DNA of 64,000 bases, from NCBI GenBank assembly GCA_964019415.1, contig OZ025886.1:3171701-3235700 (forward strand), in the 5' to 3' direction. The DNA is from Ianthella basta (lineage: Eukaryota; Porifera; Demospongiae; Verongiida; Ianthellidae). Below, piece by piece: positions 53,901 through 59,647 of the stretch. Within the stretch, counting starts at the first letter, position 1. Every line of letters starts with the position of its first letter. A program made the translations under genes and the position numbers. The notes under the pieces are model-generated. The model worked only from the letters and a program-made list of their open reading frames with translations, did not search any database and had not been told where the DNA came from.

Positions 53901-54846
53901 ATGCACAGGTAGACAAACATCTGCAGCAAAGAAAACAATTCATATTGTCTTGTAGTAGCTACGCTACTGAACGCGGGCTGGCTGCCAATGGCTACATATA
54001 ACAAGTGTAATCATGAGATCTGGATGTTGGGTCTGAAGGGTAGGATAGGTAGAGGTTACTCTTTCAATCTTCTTTTTTTTCTTCTGAAAGTGTGCAGTTC
54101 GGAAGAGAGCTGCAGTGCTAATCATAGAGAAGGGAGAAGTCTTTGTTCAGAAGAAAGGAAGACTGAAAGTACTAGGTAGCTAGTGTTAAACCTCTACCTT
54201 CCTGCCATTCAGACCACCATCCAGCAACTTCAACGTGGCAGAACAGACTTGCATGAAGCTCAAATTTCTATGTATTACATGACTGTGTTGTTGGAAATGC
54301 TCTATAAACTAAGCATTAGTTATAAAAGCATACAATATGGATGCAGAACAGGTGGTCCACATATTTCAAGGGAGGTCCAACTCTTTCAGCGCATTTCTGT
54401 AATACTAGTTCGGGAGTCCTAATATTTAATAATGTTGGGACAGGGGGTCCAAATATTTCGAAAAAAAAAATTCAGGGGTGCCCACTTATATCATGACAGT
54501 GTTTGATCTCATTCCAGCTGTAAGGTATTCTGCGATAGAAATAATAGCTACAAGCTCATATATACAAGCTACGAACTTCTATAAGATGGTGTAATGGCAT
54601 GATTTGGTAACCCTGTCCAGTTGTGAAGTTTGTTCTGAACCGCTCCATCTCTCTACAAAGCGATATCCATGCCCATTGGAGAGCGTAGGTGATAATCTAC
54701 CGCCGTACTACGTACCTTAGTTTCTCTGCGAACATATCTAAACTCTTTCATGTGCATCCTGTGCGTTAACGCAAGCCTACCTTACTGGTAGCCCCTTTAA
54801 CTTTGTGAACGGCCTTTGTCAACTTGTCCTCTTTGTTCTTAGGCAT
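15177..54846 (-). CDS. LTN1: Listerin E3 ubiquitin-protein ligase
   Basis: Listerin binds 60S subunits carrying stalled nascent chains and ubiquitinates the chain. Exons, 5' to 3': 54781-54846, 51078-51272, 50910-51008, 50540-50770, 50399-50445, 50164-50338, 49920-50084, 49714-49848, 49591-49640, 46779-46899, 45493-45672, 43655-44122, 43409-43444, 43233-43284, 39064-39177, 38819-38973, 38614-38680, 36538-36603, 36352-36467, 34524-34665, 34333-34432, 34080-34121, 31430-31684, 31106-31308, 29594-29706, 27338-27529, 27167-27289, 26851-26875?, 26684-26758?, 26070-26364, 25789-25953, 25520-25628, 25248-25440, 25053-25176, 21828-21960, 16038-16125, 15688-15882, 15389-15556, 15177-15236. Phases agree except between 36352 and 34665, where an exon is missing, and around 26.0-27.5 kb. 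Total is about 1,800 codons, close to the family length. The N- and C-terminal thirds match listerin best; the middle is assigned by order and phase. Confidence 0.9.
15389..15556 (-). CDS. LTN1: LTN1 exon 38 (RING, first part)
   Basis: 56 codons: [20 protein letters not shown] opens the RING. Zinc ligands visible are DCMIC, CKTC and FHSAC. The RING recruits the E2. GTGAGT donor in phase 0. Confidence 0.95.
15688..15882 (-). CDS. LTN1: LTN1 exon 37 (RWD domain)
   Basis: 65 codons including [16 protein letters not shown] and [15 protein letters not shown], which match the RWD domain next to the listerin RING. The RWD helps engage the 60S subunit near the exit tunnel. The donor is GTTGGC in phase 0. 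Confidence 0.9.
16038..16125 (-). CDS. LTN1: LTN1 exon 36 (probable GC donor)
   Basis: Encodes [16 protein letters not shown], the conserved lead-in to the RWD domain. Homology stops at ...SDNME, where the sequence is GAG followed by GCATGT rather than GT. The next exon resumes in phase 0 with VKVFTE, so a GC-AG intron is the simplest reading. Confidence 0.75.
16898..17895. repeat. MITE-like repeat cluster in LTN1 intron 36/35
   Basis: Segments rich in GAACCGTT/GGTTC arms with TTTACACTA or TTCACAC end motifs (about 16,905, 17,424, 17,487 and 17,880) suggest two adjacent small inverted-repeat elements. Exact ends and target duplications could not be fixed by eye. No ORF. Confidence 0.35.
18930..19110. 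repeat. Dispersed repeat, copy 1 (partner at 35.95 kb)
   Basis: GAGCTCTGGGCTCT followed by a T-rich stretch, CATCACTTTCTTGCAGCAT and ATGTGTCACCTTGT recurs in the same order and strand at 35,950-36,130, diverged. Non-coding. Confidence 0.45.
19648..19766. repeat. Hairpin element, copy 3
   Basis: Left AGTTATAGACC and TGTGCAATATGATGCAT pair with right ATGCGTCATATTGCACA and GGTCTATAACT. The core contains GCTTTGC flanked by CCCT and AGGGG. It shares termini and core with copies 1, 2 and 4 but has its own arm sequence. Confidence 0.7.
20131..20421 (+). pseudogene. Tc1/mariner-like transposase N-terminal remnant
   Basis: Frames drift but the HTH region is readable: [12 protein letters not shown], then [21 protein letters not shown] and [18 protein letters not shown]. 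No DDE catalytic part follows. Stops and a frameshift near 20,295 show it is dead. It lies in the 5.7-kb LTN1 intron. Confidence 0.6.
21828..21960 (-). CDS. LTN1: LTN1 exon 35
   Basis: Starts in phase 1 after CTCCACAG and ends in phase 2 at GTGTGT. It encodes [20 protein letters not shown], the conserved block before the RWD domain, and supplies the AG that completes the first Arg codon of exon 36. It sits isolated between introns of 3.1 and 5.7 kb. Confidence 0.85.
22660..23290. repeat. Repeat shared with 37.54-37.98 kb, upstream of gypsy integrase
   Basis: Blocks such as ATTAAGGTTATTGT, GCTCAGTGTTTGGTGCT, CAGCATACATATTGCAAG and GGCATTACATAACCC recur in the same order at 37,540-37,980. It is immediately 5' of the integrase remnant, so it may be part of that LTR element. 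Confidence 0.55.
23200..24100 (+). pseudogene. Ty3/gypsy-type integrase remnant
   Basis: Fragments in shifting frames read through [69 protein letters not shown] and [14 protein letters not shown], the order of a retroviral-type integrase core and its C-terminal neighbourhood. At least four stops or frameshifts are present. The flanking LTRs were not identified. It lies in the LTN1 intron between 21.96 and 25.05 kb. Confidence 0.65.
25053..25953 (-). CDS. LTN1: LTN1 exons 31-34
   Basis: Exons 25789-25953 ([16 protein letters not shown]), 25520-25628 ([13 protein letters not shown]), 25248-25440 ([15 protein letters not shown]) and 25053-25176 ([16 protein letters not shown]) run in order through the conserved C-terminal half of listerin, with phases 1, 1, 2, 0 and a phase-1 end. 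Confidence 0.7.
26070..26875 (-). CDS. LTN1: LTN1 exons 28-30
   Basis: The large exon ending at 26070 (start 26364 or 26389) is clearly listerin: [13 protein letters not shown] and [16 protein letters not shown] match the conserved block before the RWD region. Its donor is GTAAGT in phase 1. Two small upstream candidates, 26851-26875 and 26684-26758, have good borders but their phase does not connect cleanly with the large exon. Confidence 0.6.
27167..27529 (-). CDS. LTN1: LTN1 exons 26-27
   Basis: Exon 27338-27529 ([28 protein letters not shown]) starts in phase 1 as required. Exon 27167-27289 contains [16 protein letters not shown]. No donor in the first gives a clean phase into the second, so this junction, or one of these borders, is wrong. 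Confidence 0.5.
28150..29330 (+). other. Unidentified mobile-element-like open segment
   Basis: Two open stretches (28,197-28,634 and 28,653-29,069) and a continuing frame to about 29,320 contain [14 protein letters not shown] and [14 protein letters not shown], ending with [14 protein letters not shown]. The Arg/Lys-rich end resembles the linker between ORF1-like and RT regions of some non-LTR elements, but no RT motif follows. It is inside an LTN1 intron on the opposite strand. Function unknown. Confidence 0.3.
29594..29706 (-). CDS. LTN1: LTN1 exon 25
   Basis: The phase 2 start completes the split Ile codon of exon 24. It encodes [16 protein letters not shown] and ends in phase 1 at a GTAAGT donor. 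Confidence 0.65.
29905..30215. repeat. Dispersed repeat with hairpin head, copy 1
   Basis: Starts with CAAGTATTTCGAGTTAAAAA and a GGGGCGC/GTCCCC hairpin, then GA-rich sequence and blocks GAGGAACGTTTCAGCACAT and CACTTCGGTGCCATGATTT. The same order occurs at 47,690-48,140. Confidence 0.65.
31106..31684 (-). CDS. LTN1: LTN1 exons 23-24
   Basis: Exon 31430-31684 (85 codons, with [16 protein letters not shown]) is phase 0 to 0. Exon 31106-31308 (67 codons plus two bases, with [13 protein letters not shown] and [13 protein letters not shown]) ends in phase 2, matching the following exon. Confidence 0.7.
32125..32660 (+). pseudogene. pogo/Tigger-type transposase remnant
   Basis: Across three frames the sequence reads [13 protein letters not shown], then a CENP-B-like HTH ([14 protein letters not shown]), [40 protein letters not shown] and [14 protein letters not shown]. 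It ends just before the first catalytic Asp region (DIYNADQ), where a hairpin sequence follows. It lies inside an LTN1 intron on the opposite strand. Confidence 0.65.
32648..32755. repeat. Foldback sequence abutting the pogo remnant
   Basis: ACCACGAGGGTCTTCATCAG at the left pairs with CTGATGAAGACCCTTGTGGT at the right around ACTGAGTTTTGTAACT-type sequence. It begins where the transposase reading breaks off. Confidence 0.65.
34080..34665 (-). CDS. LTN1: LTN1 exons 20-22
   Basis: Exons 34524-34665 ([14 protein letters not shown]), 34333-34432 ([13 protein letters not shown]) and 34080-34121 ([14 protein letters not shown]) join in phase 2 and then 0 with GTGAGC, GTATGT and GTGCAA donors. Helical-repeat sequence, assigned by strand, phase and order. 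Confidence 0.6.
35950..36130. repeat. Dispersed repeat, copy 2 (partner at 18.93 kb)
   Basis: Shares ordered blocks with 18,930-19,110, such as GGAGCACTGGGCTCT and CTCTTTCTTGCAGCAC. It lies in an LTN1 intron and has no coding potential. Confidence 0.45.
36210..36838. repeat. Inverted repeat pair flanking LTN1 exons 18-19
   Basis: ATTGTGAGCGGATTTGA and CCACTTGTTGCA at 36,216-36,257 recur in reverse complement at about 36,796-36,838. The pair encloses about 540 bp containing two LTN1 exons. The interval is host coding sequence, so the arms are not simply the ends of one non-coding element. Confidence 0.5.
36352..38680 (-). CDS. LTN1: LTN1 exons 17-19
   Basis: Exons 38614-38680 ([18 protein letters not shown]), 36538-36603 ([16 protein letters not shown]) and 36352-36467 ([19 protein letters not shown]) join in phase 1. 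The W-W-LP-W-R pattern of the second resembles a conserved central listerin segment. The next exon in phase was not found before 34,665. Confidence 0.6.
37422..37531. repeat. Hairpin element, copy 4
   Basis: Left CCAGTTATATTATGGC and TAATCTAATTTA pair with right TAAATTAGAT and GGCCATAATATGACTATAAC. The core is AGGGAGCTTTGCGCCCTC. Confidence 0.7.
37540..37980. repeat. Repeat shared with 22.66-23.29 kb
   Basis: Contains the same ordered blocks (GTTAAGGTTATTGTTGC, GCTCAGTGTTCGGTGCT, GGGCATTACGTAACCC). Here it is not followed by integrase sequence, so it may be a solo or truncated piece of the same element. Confidence 0.5.
38819..43444 (-). CDS. LTN1: LTN1 exons 13-16
   Basis: Exons 43409-43444, 43233-43284, 39064-39177 and 38819-38973 have compatible phases (0, then 1, then 0). 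The small first two are recognised only by borders and phase; the last two encode [13 protein letters not shown] and [15 protein letters not shown] 4-kb intron between the second and third holds a reverse-transcriptase element on the opposite strand. Confidence 0.6.
39630..42700 (+). pseudogene. RLE-type non-LTR retrotransposon, copy 2 (most complete)
   Basis: An N-terminal segment ([17 protein letters not shown], 39,600-39,844) and a frame-shifted region (39,931-40,280) lead into the reverse transcriptase. After the RT, shifted frames continue through the thumb ([23 protein letters not shown]), a zinc-knuckle-like [15 protein letters not shown], and a terminal domain with [16 protein letters not shown] and [12 protein letters not shown]. 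The acidic/DVR pattern suggests a restriction-like endonuclease, as in R2-type elements. Stops and frameshifts occur at about 39,841, 40,270, 41,213, 41,430 and 41,550. It lies antisense in an LTN1 intron. Confidence 0.65.
40266..41213 (+). CDS. Reverse transcriptase core ORF of copy 2
   Basis: 315 open codons with RT motifs in order: [25 protein letters not shown] (motif 2), [14 protein letters not shown] (motif A), [16 protein letters not shown] (motif B) and [11 protein letters not shown] (motif C, catalytic YADD). All three active-site aspartates (one in A, two in C) are present. The ORF is cut at both ends by frameshifts, so it cannot make the full element protein. Its conservation suggests fairly recent activity of the family. 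Confidence 0.7.
   Translation: MFCQPGFQRRIKDALRLLSNILSGGTLSPEMVLDDNRTVFDELRQKHPEGKEMNPSALVPEADDAGSFHPIIFDSLDGALIRNIASRMKGSAGPSGLDAEDWRQMCCSFKDASHHLCKTLADTAKYIAVNYIDPWGLEALNACRLIVLDKMPGIQPIGVGEVVKRIIGKAILRTMKEDIQRVVGPLQLCTGYENGVKVASLVQAVFKQDSTEAVLLVDAENTFNSVNRKVALVNILRSYPSIASALINTYHSQLKLLIQGQTLITQGTTQGDSLSMAMYALAIASLVKECANGSTQVWYADDASAGGTVSGVFSW
43655..44122 (-). CDS. LTN1: LTN1 exon 12 (longest exon)
   Basis: A 468-nt exon, 156 codons, phase 0 to 0, between CTTATAG and GTAGGT. The sequence is alpha-helical ([30 protein letters not shown]), as expected for the poorly conserved middle HEAT repeats of listerin. Confidence 0.75.
45493..46899 (-). CDS. LTN1: LTN1 exons 10-11
   Basis: Exon 46779-46899 completes the split codon of exon 9 and ends in phase 0; exon 45493-45672 encodes [18 protein letters not shown] onward for 60 codons. 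The donor of exon 11 is GTTGGT, chosen because it preserves phase 0 with exon 12. Helical sequence; assignment rests on phase and position. Confidence 0.7.
47040..47260. repeat. Inverted copy of the right part of the 3.06-4.73 kb insertion
   Basis: Read on the minus strand it matches 4,440-4,690: the GACACCCC/ACGTCGT block, TTTCGCGC-TGGTCTATTT, and two TGCTCTAAATAGCAATTTAGAG-type palindromic units (20-base blocks with mismatches). It lies in an LTN1 intron. Confidence 0.65.
47690..48140. repeat. Dispersed repeat with hairpin head, copy 2
   Basis: Matches 29,905-30,215 block by block, starting CAAGTATTTCGAGTTAAAAA, with a GGGGCGC/GTGCCCC core. A longer (AC)n(AG)n run is expanded in the middle. 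Non-coding. Confidence 0.65.
47915..47988. repeat. (AC)n(AG)n microsatellite
   Basis: About 50 bp of AC dinucleotides followed by about 20 bp of AG dinucleotides. Both strands are open for about 65-100 codons only because of the repeat. Confidence 0.9.
48497..48534 (-). mobile_element. Helitron-like 3' terminus, degraded
   Basis: On the minus strand, a CCCACCCAAAGAGTGGG hairpin is followed by TAATCAGCTAC. It closely resembles the terminus at 59,381-59,420. Helitron 3' ends have a short hairpin then CTRR. The other end was not found. Confidence 0.35.
49591..50445 (-). CDS. LTN1: LTN1 exons 5-9 (N-terminal HEAT-like region)
   Basis: Exons 50399-50445, 50164-50338, 49920-50084, 49714-49848 and 49591-49640 join in phase. 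They read through [27 protein letters not shown] and [15 protein letters not shown], which align in order with the helical repeats after the listerin N-terminal domain. Introns here are small (about 60-120 bp). Confidence 0.85.
50540..51272 (-). CDS. LTN1: LTN1 exons 2-4 (conserved N-terminal domain)
   Basis: Exon 2 (51078-51272) carries NIGLVGFQP and [12 protein letters not shown]; exon 3 (50910-51008) carries ALREFGDLC; exon 4 (50540-50770) carries [12 protein letters not shown] and [14 protein letters not shown]. These are the most conserved blocks of the listerin N-terminal domain, which contacts the 60S subunit. All three are phase 0 with consensus borders. Confidence 0.9.
52861..53262 (+). 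CDS. Zinc-finger-associated-domain-like protein fragment
   Basis: 133 open codons. [20 protein letters not shown] looks like the second half of a treble-clef, ZAD-like CxxC module followed by a basic coiled helix. Then come [20 protein letters not shown] and a Pro/Thr tail. The first cysteine pair would be in an upstream exon that I did not find. Such proteins are common near mobile DNA in sponge-like genomes; a DNA-binding role is inferred. Confidence 0.4.
   Translation: MIVNLLDEALCENTPSTICRKCRYKLLRLKKLKKEYEEVKGNLKTQLQACQLPQRRQVLRTRSWLAESTGVSPAAKRTYRSVSAARKELFPTVDPTPTDVTARLSLYLRSPQHAQGHRSQYTLVITTSNYEYY
53249..53288. terminator. Palindrome between converging ORFs
   Basis: GAATACTATTGACACGA pairs with TCGTGTCAATTGTATTC across a tiny loop at the end of the + strand ORF. 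It could be a shared 3' structure or a junction scar; its termination role is not shown by the sequence. Confidence 0.3.
53389..53640 (-). pseudogene. RecQ-type helicase N-terminal fragment
   Basis: 84 codons ending in [23 protein letters not shown] is the RecQ motif 0 region and [19 protein letters not shown] is helicase motif I (Walker A, GFGKS). Motifs Ia-VI, the RQC and HRDC domains are absent. An AATAAA lies 11 nt after the stop (53373-53378, - strand), so the fragment may end with its own polyadenylation signal. Confidence 0.65.
53770..54780. other. LTN1 intron 1, remaining part
   Basis: AT-rich with short low-complexity runs (poly-A near 54,460). I see no conserved ORF, RNA gene or bounded element here. 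Confidence 0.4.
54781..54846 (-). CDS. LTN1: LTN1 exon 1 (start codon)
   Basis: ATG at 54846-54844 opens 22 codons beginning [13 protein letters not shown] and ending KGATSK before a GTAGGC donor. Listerin proteins start with a comparable short Lys-rich segment. Joined in phase 0 to PVSSSR of exon 2, it keeps the expected spacing to the conserved VGF motif. The intron that follows is 3.5 kb. Confidence 0.65.
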
Positions 54847-54899
54847 GGTGGCGTAGGTGTACGCACTGGCAGACCACCATTTTTGAATGGGTGCCACAG

Positions 54900-54960
54900 G
54901 AAATCCGACTTCCGGAGGTGCCACATTTCCTGGGGTGCCCACCTGTGACAACTTCCTTTC
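54900..54960 (-). promoter_or_regulatory. Candidate LTN1 core promoter with ETS-type site
   Basis: About 62-69 bp upstream of the LTN1 ATG, the coding strand reads CCGGAAGT (54908-54915), the ETS/GABP consensus; a YY1-like CCACCATTTTT lies at about 54,878 on the other strand. Both are frequent in TATA-less housekeeping promoters. No TATA box is seen. Confidence 0.35.
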
Positions 54961-54989
54961 CAGTGCGTGCAGGGACTACCTTTAGCTCT

Positions 54990-55890
54990 CCTCACTGTGT
55001 TAACCGAAGACCGCGGTAAAATGTGACCTAGTGGATGGAATGTTAGTACCTCCCTTGGATTCTGGAAGAATGTTAGGAGAGCCCACTGCAGTGATAAGAA
55101 GTGTTAGAGTGGCTGGATGGCGCACTGTCAAAAACTGGTGGACATCAAAGCAGATACTGATGCATCGCTTACTGCAGTGGGAGCTAGCTTGTGAGGAGGA
55201 GGAATTGTCCCAGGAGGGACCATGACTGTCAAAATAACCCATTGGGGGTATAATTATTCGCCAAGGGAGTTAAGAAATTCGAAGCCTGGAGATAATAAAG
55301 TGTATAAGTTTAATTTGATACTAAATATCTGGGGATGGTACAAAAGAACACAAGCAAAGCCTACATGCAAGAGTGCTGCACCATATGTCGTAGTCTTATG
55401 TCCCTGAAGGTAGGAACGATGGTAAATGGTGTAACAGCCTTTGCCTGTTTCTGTCTTTGTGTCATCCCTATTTTGCTACTTGCAAATGTTAATTACCCCA
55501 CACATGATGGTGCAGGAGCAGGGTTAATAAGTGATTGCTTCAGTCTGTCTGTCTGTTTGTCTGTGCCATTGAATCTATGTTGTGGCAAATTTATGTCAAT
55601 GCTGGAATCCATGCTTGATTGGCATCCAATAACTGATAGTCAACATACAGAAGTTTACCCAACTACCCATACCTGGCTGTGATGAACTCCTTGCATATGC
55701 TGAGCAATTCCCATCTTTAGTGGTGTTACCTAGGGTCAGCCATTTTGTTTGCATGCAATGAGTCAATCCTCCATGCTGGCTCTATCATTGGCACTGCCAG
55801 TGGAGCAGTGTCCCATTTTGGACAGGAGTAATCTCCTTTGCCATGTTAGCTCACCATCCTGCTCAAGTTTTGGAGGTCACTGACAGACTT
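54990..55890. other. Intergenic DNA upstream of LTN1
   Basis: Short open frames on both strands (for example 55,031-55,225) lack recognisable motifs, and a GTCTGTCTGTCTG run lies near 55,545. No gene is supported. Confidence 0.4.
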
Positions 55891-56640
55891 ATTACCCTGC
55901 TCTAGTGCCACATCCCATAACCTGACCAAGTGCACACGTTGTGCCACTGCAGTTGCTGCTGGAGCTGATACTCTGCACAGATCCGCCAGTATCACACTGT
56001 TTCATTTCCTTACCACTTCTTTCATGTCCCTTTGTAAAGCACTCCACGCCTAGAATCTCAACTGTGAAGTGTGCCCCAAAGTACTCCTCCAGCTCTCTGC
56101 ACTCCTTCATGAGATACAATGACTATATCATCAGAGTGCTTCTAACACCTTGCTCTATTTTGCCCACCCTGCTATTCCACACTCTCTGGAGGGAACATAA
56201 CTTCCTCACAACAGCCTACTCCCCACTGATGGTATATCTAACAGCAATAGCAGCAGTGTTTGAGTGGTGCCTTGGCCATGTCAGTGCCCTCTTAACTAGC
56301 TCTCCCTGAAAAGCTTCCAGCTTCTCCACTAATTTTTCAGTCAATACCCAGTTCTCACTCCCATACAGCATTATGTGTATTACACACACTTCTAACATTG
56401 ATTTGGATGACAAAGGGCTTATGTCTTTTTGACAGAAACCAATGCTACCATAATGGAAAGAAGCATGTCTAGCTTTCGCTATGTTCTCCTCTACAGACTT
56501 TGTCATCAAAAGATCCCTCTCCACCAATACCCCAAACACTTCCCCACTTCTCCTGCTGGCAGGACAGAGCCATCAACCTCACACTTCAGAAGATTAGCAC
56601 CATGATCTCTTTTTGCGTAGAAAATGCACGTTGAACTTCC
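55890..56640 (-). pseudogene. CR1/L2-like non-LTR RT C-terminal fragment
   Basis: On the minus strand: FGVLVERDLLMTKSVEENIA, SFHYGSIGFCQKDISPLSS, MLYGSENWVLTEKL and GELVKRALTWPRH, the typical thumb-to-C-terminus series of sponge-type CR1/L2 elements, then a shifted frame with EEYFGAHFTVEIL. Truncated at both ends. Confidence 0.65.
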
Positions 56641-56839
56641 TCAGAACCATTCATAGCTACAAGAAGATTAACTGTTATGTAGGAGTAATAAATCCAGATG
56701 TTTATAATACACAATTATACAAGTGTAGCTGGAAATGCACCATGCATATTACATTGCAAAAGCTGGTGGGTGGTGATAAGATAAGGTAATTGAGCTGAAG
56801 GAAGCATGTAGTCAGTGTCCAGAAGAAGTGTTTCTTCAT

Positions 56840-57541
56840 TTTGAGTCTCCTCTTTGCAGTCAGAAAGTCCCTACCCACAGAACTGAGGAAGTGACTCTAC
56901 TTGGCTTTAGTCCAGCCACGTCTGGACTACTGTGCTGTGGTCTGGGCGGAGTGTGATCAGGTGGATGCCAGGAAACTAGACAGTATTCAGAGAAGGGGAA
57001 TGAGAATGATTCTTGGAGAGAAATGGGACTGGGTGTCTGCAGCCATGAGATCTAGGCTGGGGTGGATGATACCAGAGAATAGACAAAGAATGATGAGGAT
57101 GATTGTGTTGAGGAGATGTTTAAGATGAGAATGCCCCACCTATCTTATGAAATTGCTTCAGACGAATGAGGATCTTGGGCGACGCAGCTTGAGAAGAAAT
57201 AAGAATCTATACTTACCAATACCTAAGTCAAACTGGTTGGGCAGATCTTTTACTTACAGGGCTGGTCAAGATTGGAACCAACTCCCCCTAAAGTTCCGGG
57301 ATGCAGATGGCAGGCATTTAAGGGGAAGATTAGACAATACTATATGGACTAGTATGCTGTTTTAATTATTATTCTGCGATGATAATTAATTGAAAATTTA
57401 CTCTAAGGACTATTCCCTGTGTGTTTTGATGTGTATTCAGTTTATTGTATCTTCTGTGTTTGGGTCCCCCATTTATACCAGCCAGTGCTGGAGGGGTTAC
57501 CCTATAATAATAGCAATAACAATAACAATAACAATAATAGT
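56840..57541 (+). pseudogene. Non-LTR retrotransposon 3' end with microsatellite tail
   Basis: Plus strand: LVQPRLDYCAVVWAECDQVD and KLDSIQRRGMRMILGEKW (to 57,128), then a frameshift to NKNLYLPIPKSNWLGRSFTY and DWNQLPLKFRDADG ending at 57,365. The 3' UTR ends in (AATAAC)n at about 57,505-57,541, the short-repeat tail expected for target-primed reverse transcription. Faces the fragment at 55.9-56.6 kb. Confidence 0.7.
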
Positions 57542-57561
57542 CAGTAAATTATGTAATCAGT

Positions 57562-59118
57562 TCAGAAGCGACCCTCGTTGACGGCAAGGTCAATGGGGGT
57601 GTCAATCAAGTCTAGTACCTTCACTGGCTTGTGGAAAGGTGAACGGGCTCCCCTCAAGCACATCACTGCTGAGTCGATCAAGGAAAAAGCAATCTTGCAC
57701 CAGATCATTCTCATCGTTTCACTGTAGGAGGCTGCATGCTTCATTGCGATCAGTGATGTGATCTTGTACATGATAATGGCAGATGGGCCCCACCCTCCTG
57801 TGGAGGAAAGGACAATTGGTGTAAATGATCCATGCTCCACTTCAACAACTCTCTTCTCATATGCCCTTCTCTTCTCCTTTTCATGGCGTCTGTAGCTTAC
57901 TGCAATGGTGTGGGTGCAATTGGAAGGCACTTGTGGGTTAAAACCCTCACATCAAAGAATGCGCACTGCCTATTGCTCCCTCAGAAGCCCTGGGCCTTAA
58001 CATGAAGTTGTGCATTGTCTTCCATGTTGGCGGTTCTGTAGGGGAATGTTTCTCCAGTTATAGGCTGGAGGGCTGGTTCCACTTCAACATTTGGACATAC
58101 TTCAGAAAACAGTTGAGCTGTCACATCTCGGATCTGATCGTGATGAATTAAGGGGAAGGCTCCTTTCGAACAGCTGAACGTGTGGGTCATGGTAAACTGT
58201 GCCCCACAGGTACAGTGACTGGGGAGTCTGGTTGGCTCCTACCCGTATCAGACACAGAGTGCATCTTGGAATGCTTGTTTGTGGAGAGAGAACCCATGCT
58301 CCTTGATTGGCAGGGTCATCAACCAAGCAGATGCTCCTTTTTCAGAGGCCAGTACTAATGATTTCTGAAGGGAGGCTGGGACTATTTACTTCAGAGCGCT
58401 TGCTTCCTCCTGCTGTTTCTCCCTGTGATGTTTCCTGGTCTCCTTTCTTAAGTGCATCTGCATGGTGTTGGTGTTATTGACTTGGTCTGGGGACATTATG
58501 CCTGCAGTGTGTTGGAGTGGGAGAAGGGACACAAGGGGCTGGGTATAATGAGGGATGAGGCTTTGAACTGGTTGGCTGCCACAGCTGTGGGTATGGGAAT
58601 ACCCAGTCCACCATCTCGCACTGGAAGTGCAAATACTTTCCTCTCTGCGTCACTGAAGGCAGGTCTCCCAGTGATGGCTGGTAACAGGTGTAGCCTGATG
58701 GCATCTTCAAGGGGCTGTAGCATGTCACTTATGTCGGGCACAACATGCATCAGGAAGGTCCACCTGCCCACCAGGCCATTCGTTAGTGCACAGTATGCAG
58801 TGTGGGGTTGCGATTCAGCAATAATAGAGAGGTGCTTGATTTCCTTAACCCACTTCTCAACTTTAGCTGAGATGAACAATTTGCAGAACTCGTCTGTCCC
58901 CAGAGGTGCTCCAAGATGTTTCTTCCCCTGAACTGAAACGTTAATCCCTGTTCTGCTAAACACATTCTTTGCCTGGGGGAGGTCCCCTTATTGACAATCA
59001 GCCAGCTCTTCTCTGGATTTGAAAAGTATCCAAAGTCAGGCCCCAATTTTTGGATGCTGTCCCACCAGGTTCTTAGGTGATCCAGTTGACCACCCGCAGT
59101 CACACCACATGGATGGAT
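57562..59118 (-). pseudogene. RLE-type non-LTR retrotransposon, copy 3 (5' truncated)
   Basis: Starts inside RT motif C (TAGGQLDHLRTWWDSI) and continues in shifted frames: PDFGYFSNPEKSWLIV, QPHTAYCALTNGLVGRWTFL, PLEDAIRLHLLPAITGRP and RDGGLGIP. The C-terminal part has DQIRDVTAQLFSEVCPNVEV, EVEHGSFTPIVLSSTGGW and VMCLRGARSPFHKP, ending near 57,562. Block order is as in copies 1 and 2. The 5' truncation fits non-LTR retrotransposition. Confidence 0.65.
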
Positions 59119-59380
59119 AGGAGCTTGATGCTACTGACGAGTTGATGATGGAGCATATAGGATGATCAACGACAGAACTCGCAAGATTCAGCATAGCTGG
59201 TGGTATGCCGTCAGGGCCAGTACTCTGATGACATACTCTGATGGCATGGCGTGCTTGCCTGTATTGTTCTTATTTGTGAGCTGTACTGTTATGCTAGTCC
59301 AATGTAGGTGTTTCTGAGCATGTGTAGTAGCTTTGGTTTCTGTAGTAGGTTTCATGCTGCTTGATGGTGAATCTTCTGTA

Positions 59381-59420
59381 CTAGCTGAATGCCCGCCCTT
59401 CGGGTGGGTTCCAAGCCTAA
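59381..59420 (-). mobile_element. Helitron-like 3' terminus
   Basis: On the minus strand, CCCACCCGAAGGGCGGG folds into a hairpin and is followed by CATTCAGCTAG and then T, matching the hairpin-plus-CTRR end of Helitrons inserted between A and T. The element body would lie to the right; its 5' TC end was not found. Confidence 0.45.
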
Positions 59421-59647
59421 CGCAAGCCAGCGAGTCGGTCCCTTGCCAGTTTTGAACTATCATATCTGCACAGGTAGCGACGGAGGCTGGCTGCTATAAC
59501 GACGGTACAGATACTGGAGAATATGCAACGGGTGTGCAATACCGGAAGGTCAAAAAGTCGACGGTGATTGTGTTTACTCGCTGGCCACATGTTTTCATAC
59601 GAAATCGTTCGAGCTCGGCTTGTTTGAGCATGTCGCGTCGTCAGTGA

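Noticed and set aside
55000..55690. Several open frames upstream of LTN1 considered as a divergent gene
   Set aside because: No conserved motif, inconsistent splice phases and low-complexity stretches; evidence is too weak.
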